A program made the position numbers and the translations under genes. Under the pieces are notes generated by a model, which saw only the letters and a list, made by a program, of their open reading frames with translations, had not been told where the DNA came from and did not search any database. From the NCBI GenBank assembly GCA_030431185.1, contig JAUIJO010000038.1:1-16954 (forward strand): a DNA stretch of 16,954 nucleotides, in the 5' to 3' direction. Numbering within the stretch: the first letter of the stretch is position 1; each line of letters begins with the position of its first letter. Origin of the DNA: Gammaproteobacteria bacterium. Its GTDB lineage: Bacteria; Pseudomonadota; Gammaproteobacteria; Xanthomonadales; Xanthomonadaceae. Positions 14,507 to 16,954 of this stretch are shown here, piece by piece.

Positions 14507-14536
14507 CAAAACCCCCATCGTGGGGTTTTGTTTTTT
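14507..14536 (+). terminator. Strong intrinsic terminator after tRNA-Gly
   Basis: A perfect 9-bp stem CAAAACCCC/GGGGTTTTG (14507-14515 and 14522-14530) with a 6-nt loop is followed directly by six T (14531-14536). The A tract on the 5' side could make it partly bidirectional. Confidence 0.92.
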
Positions 14537-14583
14537 CCGGAAAGGAAAAGCGCAAGGCAACGCGCAGGCGCCCCCAAAGGCGT

Positions 14584-14589
14584 TAAGCT
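14584..14589 (+). promoter_or_regulatory. Possible -10 box (TAAGCT) of tRNA-Cys
   Basis: TAAGCT at 14584-14589 lies 14 nt upstream of the mature tRNA, the right distance for a tRNA promoter. A promoter is expected here because a strong terminator separates this gene from tRNA-Gly. No clear -35 is visible. Confidence 0.4.
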
Positions 14590-14603
14590 TTCCGACAGTC
14601 ACC

Positions 14604-14677
14604 GGCCGGGTGGCAGAGTGGTTATGCAGCGGATTGCAAATCCGTGTACGCCGGTTCGATTCCGACCTCGGCCTCCA
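14604..14677 (+). tRNA. cysT: tRNA-Cys (anticodon GCA)
   Basis: The 74-nt cloverleaf has acceptor arms GGCCGGG (14604-14610) and CTCGGCC (14667-14673), discriminator T and encoded CCA (14675-14677). The anticodon GCA is at 14636-14638 in the loop between CGGAT-type stem strands. The T loop TTCGATT is standard. It corresponds in position to E. coli cysT. Confidence 0.97.
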
Positions 14678-14683
14678 GACAGG

Positions 14684-14713
14684 CGGGACGCTCCCATGGG
14701 CGTCCCGTTTTTT
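14684..14713 (+). terminator. Strong intrinsic terminator after tRNA-Cys
   Basis: An 8-bp stem CGGGACGC/GCGTCCCG (14684-14691 and 14700-14707) with an 8-nt loop is followed by six T (14708-14713). It lies 7 nt after the tRNA CCA. The next 130 nt (14714-14845) show no gene. Confidence 0.92.
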
Positions 14714-14845
14714 GTTCCAGGGTTCCAGCGGGCGGCGGGACGCGTACAGGCACGCGTAGCCCGCCCGGTCCGTGACCGTCGCGATCATGTCTCCTCCCCT
14801 GGCATCCCCGGTCAGGCAAGTACTCTAGGCCGGGCCGGTCTGGCG

Positions 14846-14851
14846 TAAGCT
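14846..14851 (+). promoter_or_regulatory. Possible -10 box (TAAGCT) of tRNA-Leu
   Basis: TAAGCT at 14846-14851 lies 20 nt before the mature tRNA-Leu and is the same hexamer seen before tRNA-Cys. No clear -35 is present. A separate promoter is needed because the Cys terminator lies upstream. Confidence 0.38.
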
Positions 14852-14871
14852 ACGCGCCGACCTGCCGCGCC

Positions 14872-14958
14872 GCCCGGATGGCGAAACTGGTAGACGCAGC
14901 GGACTTAAAATCCGCCGGGGGCAACCCCTTGCCGGTTCGATCCCGGCTCCGGGCACCA
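14872..14958 (+). tRNA. leuZ: tRNA-Leu (anticodon TAA)
   Basis: The 87-nt class II tRNA has acceptor arms GCCCGGA (14872-14878) and TCCGGGC (14948-14954), discriminator A and encoded CCA (14956-14958). The anticodon stem GCGGA/TCCGC encloses loop CTTAAAA with anticodon TAA at 14906-14908. A long variable arm (GGGGGCAACCCC type) follows, as expected for leucine tRNAs. It corresponds in position to E. coli leuZ. Confidence 0.97.
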
Positions 14959-14965
14959 GGGCCAG

Positions 14966-14988
14966 GCGGCCGCCGATGGGCTGGCCGC
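14966..14988 (+). other. GC-rich hairpin after tRNA-Leu, no T run
   Basis: GCGGCC (14966-14971) pairs with GGCCGC (14983-14988) around an 11-nt loop. Unlike the other two tRNA genes, no T tract follows, so read-through into mltB is possible. Confidence 0.35.
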
Positions 14989-15005
14989 GCACGCGCCGGG
15001 CGCGT

Positions 15006-15011
15006 TAGTCT
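15006..15011 (+). promoter_or_regulatory. Possible -10 box (TAGTCT) directly upstream of mltB
   Basis: TAGTCT at 15006-15011 ends 6 nt before the mltB ATG, so transcription would begin about at the start codon. No -35 is evident, and the assignment is tentative. Confidence 0.27.
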
Positions 15012-15016
15012 GGAGG
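15012..15016 (+). promoter_or_regulatory. Oddly placed Shine-Dalgarno of mltB
   Basis: A consensus GGAGG lies at 15012-15016, only 1 nt before ATG 15018. That spacing is too short for normal initiation. No downstream in-frame start with better spacing would keep the signal peptide. Confidence 0.45.
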
Positions 15017-15017
15017 C

Positions 15018-16244
15018 ATGAGCCGTCCATCACGCAATACCGTCGCAGTCGCCTTTGCCGTCGCGCTCTCCGGCTGGGGGCCGGCGCTCGCCTCCGATTT
15101 CGACCAGTGCGTGGAAGGCCTGCGGCAGAAGGCGCAGGCGGAAGGCATCAGCCGCGCCGTATTCGACGCCAACGTGCCCACGGTGACGCCCGACCCGAGC
15201 CTGCTGGAACTGCTGGACCGGCAGCCCGAGTTCAGCACGCCGATCTGGGACTACATGGCCGGCCTGGTCGACGAGGAGCGGGTGGAGGAGGGCAAGGCCA
15301 TGCTCGCCACCCATGCAGCGACGCTAGCGCGCGTCGAGGACGCGTACGGCGTCGATCCGGCGACCGTGGTCGCGGTCTGGGGCGTGGAGAGCAACTACGG
15401 ACAGGTGTTCGGAAAGCGCCCGCTGCTGACCTCGCTGACCACCCTGTCCTGCATGGGGCGCCGACAATCCTTCTTCCGGGGCGAACTCATTGAAACGCTG
15501 CGCATCGTGCAGTCCGGCGACGTCGCGCCCGACAAGCTCGTCGGTTCCTGGGCCGGCGCGTTCGGCCATACCCAGTTCATGCCCTCGACCTACCGGCGGA
15601 TCGCGGTGGACTTCGATGGCGACGGGCGTCGCGACCTGGTCGGCAGCGTCCCCGACGCATTGGCTTCCACGGCCAACTACCTGAAGCGTTCGGGCTGGCG
15701 GAGCGGCCAGCCGTGGGGCTTCGAGGTCCGCCTGCCGGAAGGCTTCGATGCCGCCGGCGCGGGCCGCAAGAACCGGCACCCGCTGTCCCATTGGCAGGCG
15801 AGGGGCATCCGCCGGGTCGACGGCGCCGAGGTTGCGCTGCCCCCTGGCACGCCGACGGCCCTGTTGCTGCCCGCGGGCGCGACGGGACCGGCGTTCCTGG
15901 TCTTCAAGAACTTCGATGCGATCTATTCCTACAACGCCGCGGAAAGCTATGCGCTGGCCATCGCGCACCTGTCCGATCGCCTGCGCGGCAAAGGCCCGTT
16001 CGTCACGCCGTGGCCCACCCCGGACCCGGGGCTGTCGCGGCGCGAGCGGCGCGAGCTGCAGGAGCTCCTGCTCGCGCGCGGGCACGACATCGGTGAAGTC
16101 GACGGGATGATCGGCTCCGCGACCCGGGCGGCGATCAAGCTCGAGCAGGCGCGGCTGGGCCTGCCGGTCGACGGCCGGGGCGGCCTGCGTATCCTCGATG
16201 CCCTGCGTGGTGACGCCCCGGCGACACCGGCTCCGGCACAGTAG
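15018..16244 (+). CDS. mltB: MltB-family lytic murein transglycosylase with peptidoglycan-binding domain
   Basis: The enzyme cleaves the MurNAc-GlcNAc bond of peptidoglycan with formation of 1,6-anhydro-MurNAc, in the periplasm. The 408-residue product has a Sec signal peptide of about 25 residues (cleavage likely after ALA). No lipobox is seen, so it looks soluble rather than a lipoprotein like E. coli MltB. The GH103 domain covers about 28-325, with catalytic E124 in WGVESNYG, followed by GSWAGAFGHTQFMPS and DFDGDGRRDL. A C-terminal PG_binding_1 domain lies at about 337-395 (LLARGHDIGEVDGMIGSAT). The exact paralogue (MltB versus MltB2/Slt-type) is uncertain, so the symbol denotes the family. 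The upstream frame is closed by a TAG at 15006, which fixes ATG 15018 as the earliest start. Confidence 0.92.
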   Translation: MSRPSRNTVAVAFAVALSGWGPALASDFDQCVEGLRQKAQAEGISRAVFDANVPTVTPDPSLLELLDRQPEFSTPIWDYMAGLVDEERVEEGKAMLATHAATLARVEDAYGVDPATVVAVWGVESNYGQVFGKRPLLTSLTTLSCMGRRQSFFRGELIETLRIVQSGDVAPDKLVGSWAGAFGHTQFMPSTYRRIAVDFDGDGRRDLVGSVPDALASTANYLKRSGWRSGQPWGFEVRLPEGFDAAGAGRKNRHPLSHWQARGIRRVDGAEVALPPGTPTALLLPAGATGPAFLVFKNFDAIYSYNAAESYALAIAHLSDRLRGKGPFVTPWPTPDPGLSRRERRELQELLLARGHDIGEVDGMIGSATRAAIKLEQARLGLPVDGRGGLRILDALRGDAPATPAPAQ

Positions 16245-16281
16245 GCGCATCCGCGTTCCGCCCGCGCTGCCTGGAGTCGCC

Positions 16282-16954
16282 ATGTACCGTTATTCCGCCT
16301 ATGTGCTCAGCCTGCTGCTCACGGCCCTGTCCTGCGGCATGCTGGCGGTGGACCTGCGCTGGGCCTGGGGCGTGGCGATCTTCGGCCTGGTCGCCGGCCT
16401 GGGGACCTGGGACCTGCTGCAGAAGACCAGCACGCTGCGGCGCAACTACCCGCTGCTCGCGCATTTCCGCTACGGACTGGAGTCGATCGGCCCGGAGATG
16501 CGGCAGTACTTCATCGAGGCCGACACCGCCGAGGTGCCGTTCTCGCGCCAGCAGCGCGCCCTGGTGTACCAGCGCGCCAAGTCGGTCAGCGACGTGCGGC
16601 CGTTCGGCAGCCTCCAGGACATCTACGCGCTCGACTACGAATGGATCAACCATTCGATGAATCCCATCGAGCACGGTTCGCACGATTTCCGCGTGCTCGT
16701 CGGTGAGAACACCGCGCACCCGTACTCGGCGAGCGTGTTCAACATCTCGGCGATGAGCTTCGGCTCGCTGTCGGCCAATGCCATCCGCGCGCTCAACGAG
16801 GGCGCGCGGCTCGGTGGGTTCTACCACGACACCGGGGAGGGCTCGATCTCGCGCTACCACCGCGAACCGGGCGGCGACCTGGTATGGGAGATCGGTTCGG
16901 GCTACTTCGGCTGCCGCAACCCGGACGGCAGCTTCAGCGAGGAGCGCTTCGCCG
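16282..16954 (+). CDS. FMN-binding glutamate-synthase-like membrane protein (3' truncated by window)
   Basis: The 224 codons present encode a membrane-anchored N-terminus: hydrophobic stretches at about 5-22 and 29-43 are followed by a positive segment. Next comes the beginning of the glutamate synthase central/FMN domain, with N-I-S-A-M-S-F-G-S-L-S near residues 153-163, NEGARLGG, DTGEGSISRYH and EIGSGYFGCR. These match the FMN-dependent, GltB-domain-like family that lacks the amidotransferase part. In true glutamate synthase this domain reduces 2-iminoglutarate to glutamate; the substrate of stand-alone members is generally unknown. GGAG at 16272-16275, 6 nt upstream, supports the ATG. It is 37 nt downstream of mltB and runs off the window end. 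Confidence 0.88.
   Translation, partial: MYRYSAYVLSLLLTALSCGMLAVDLRWAWGVAIFGLVAGLGTWDLLQKTSTLRRNYPLLAHFRYGLESIGPEMRQYFIEADTAEVPFSRQQRALVYQRAKSVSDVRPFGSLQDIYALDYEWINHSMNPIEHGSHDFRVLVGENTAHPYSASVFNISAMSFGSLSANAIRALNEGARLGGFYHDTGEGSISRYHREPGGDLVWEIGSGYFGCRNPDGSFSEERFA

Overview
The window is a compact, GC-rich gammaproteobacterial chromosome segment with every supportable gene on the + strand. The SdhB sequence, the gene order and the short overlapping genes point to the Xanthomonadaceae/Lysobacteraceae (Xanthomonas, Lysobacter or Luteimonas-like). This placement rests on protein resemblance and synteny recalled from memory, not on a database search.

Layout. (1) 1-998: the 3' end of sdhA, an unusual inverted cluster of 7-bp repeats, and sdhB, closed by a strong terminator hairpin (1021-1049). 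(2) 1134-2219: a MAPEG-family membrane protein, sdhE (the flavinylation factor for SdhA) and a YgfX/CptA-like membrane protein, overlapping one another. (3) 2226-11748: nine tightly packed genes, lolC-lolD-comEC-exbB-exbD-msbA-lpxK-kdsB-LMW protein tyrosine phosphatase. All but one neighbour pair overlap or lie within 4 nt; the exception is a 51-nt gap before exbB. (4) 11910-14355: uvrC and pgsA. (5) 14405-14958: tRNA-Gly(GCC), tRNA-Cys(GCA) and tRNA-Leu(TAA), with strong intrinsic terminators after the first two. (6) 15018-16954: an MltB-family lytic transglycosylase and the 5' part of an FMN-binding glutamate-synthase-like membrane protein, cut by the window edge.

How the genes work together. 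The first part serves complex II: SdhB is its Fe-S subunit and SdhE helps load FAD on SdhA. The central block is devoted to the envelope. LolC/LolD release lipoproteins from the inner membrane, MsbA flips lipid A-core, LpxK makes the 4'-phosphate of lipid A, and KdsB activates Kdo. An ExbB/ExbD proton-driven motor pair and the DNA-uptake channel ComEC sit within this block. UvrC (excision repair) and PgsA (phosphatidylglycerol synthesis) precede the tRNA trio in the same order as E. coli uvrC-pgsA-glyW-cysT-leuZ.

I see no mobile element, CRISPR array, phage gene or defence cassette, and no clear undescribed multi-gene system. The points most worth a second look are the heptad inverted repeat between sdhA and sdhB, the splitting of the ancestral Gly-Cys-Leu tRNA transcript by terminators, the ExbBD pair inside a lipid A operon, the single (LolF-like) lipoprotein permease, and a possibly leaderless lytic transglycosylase mRNA.
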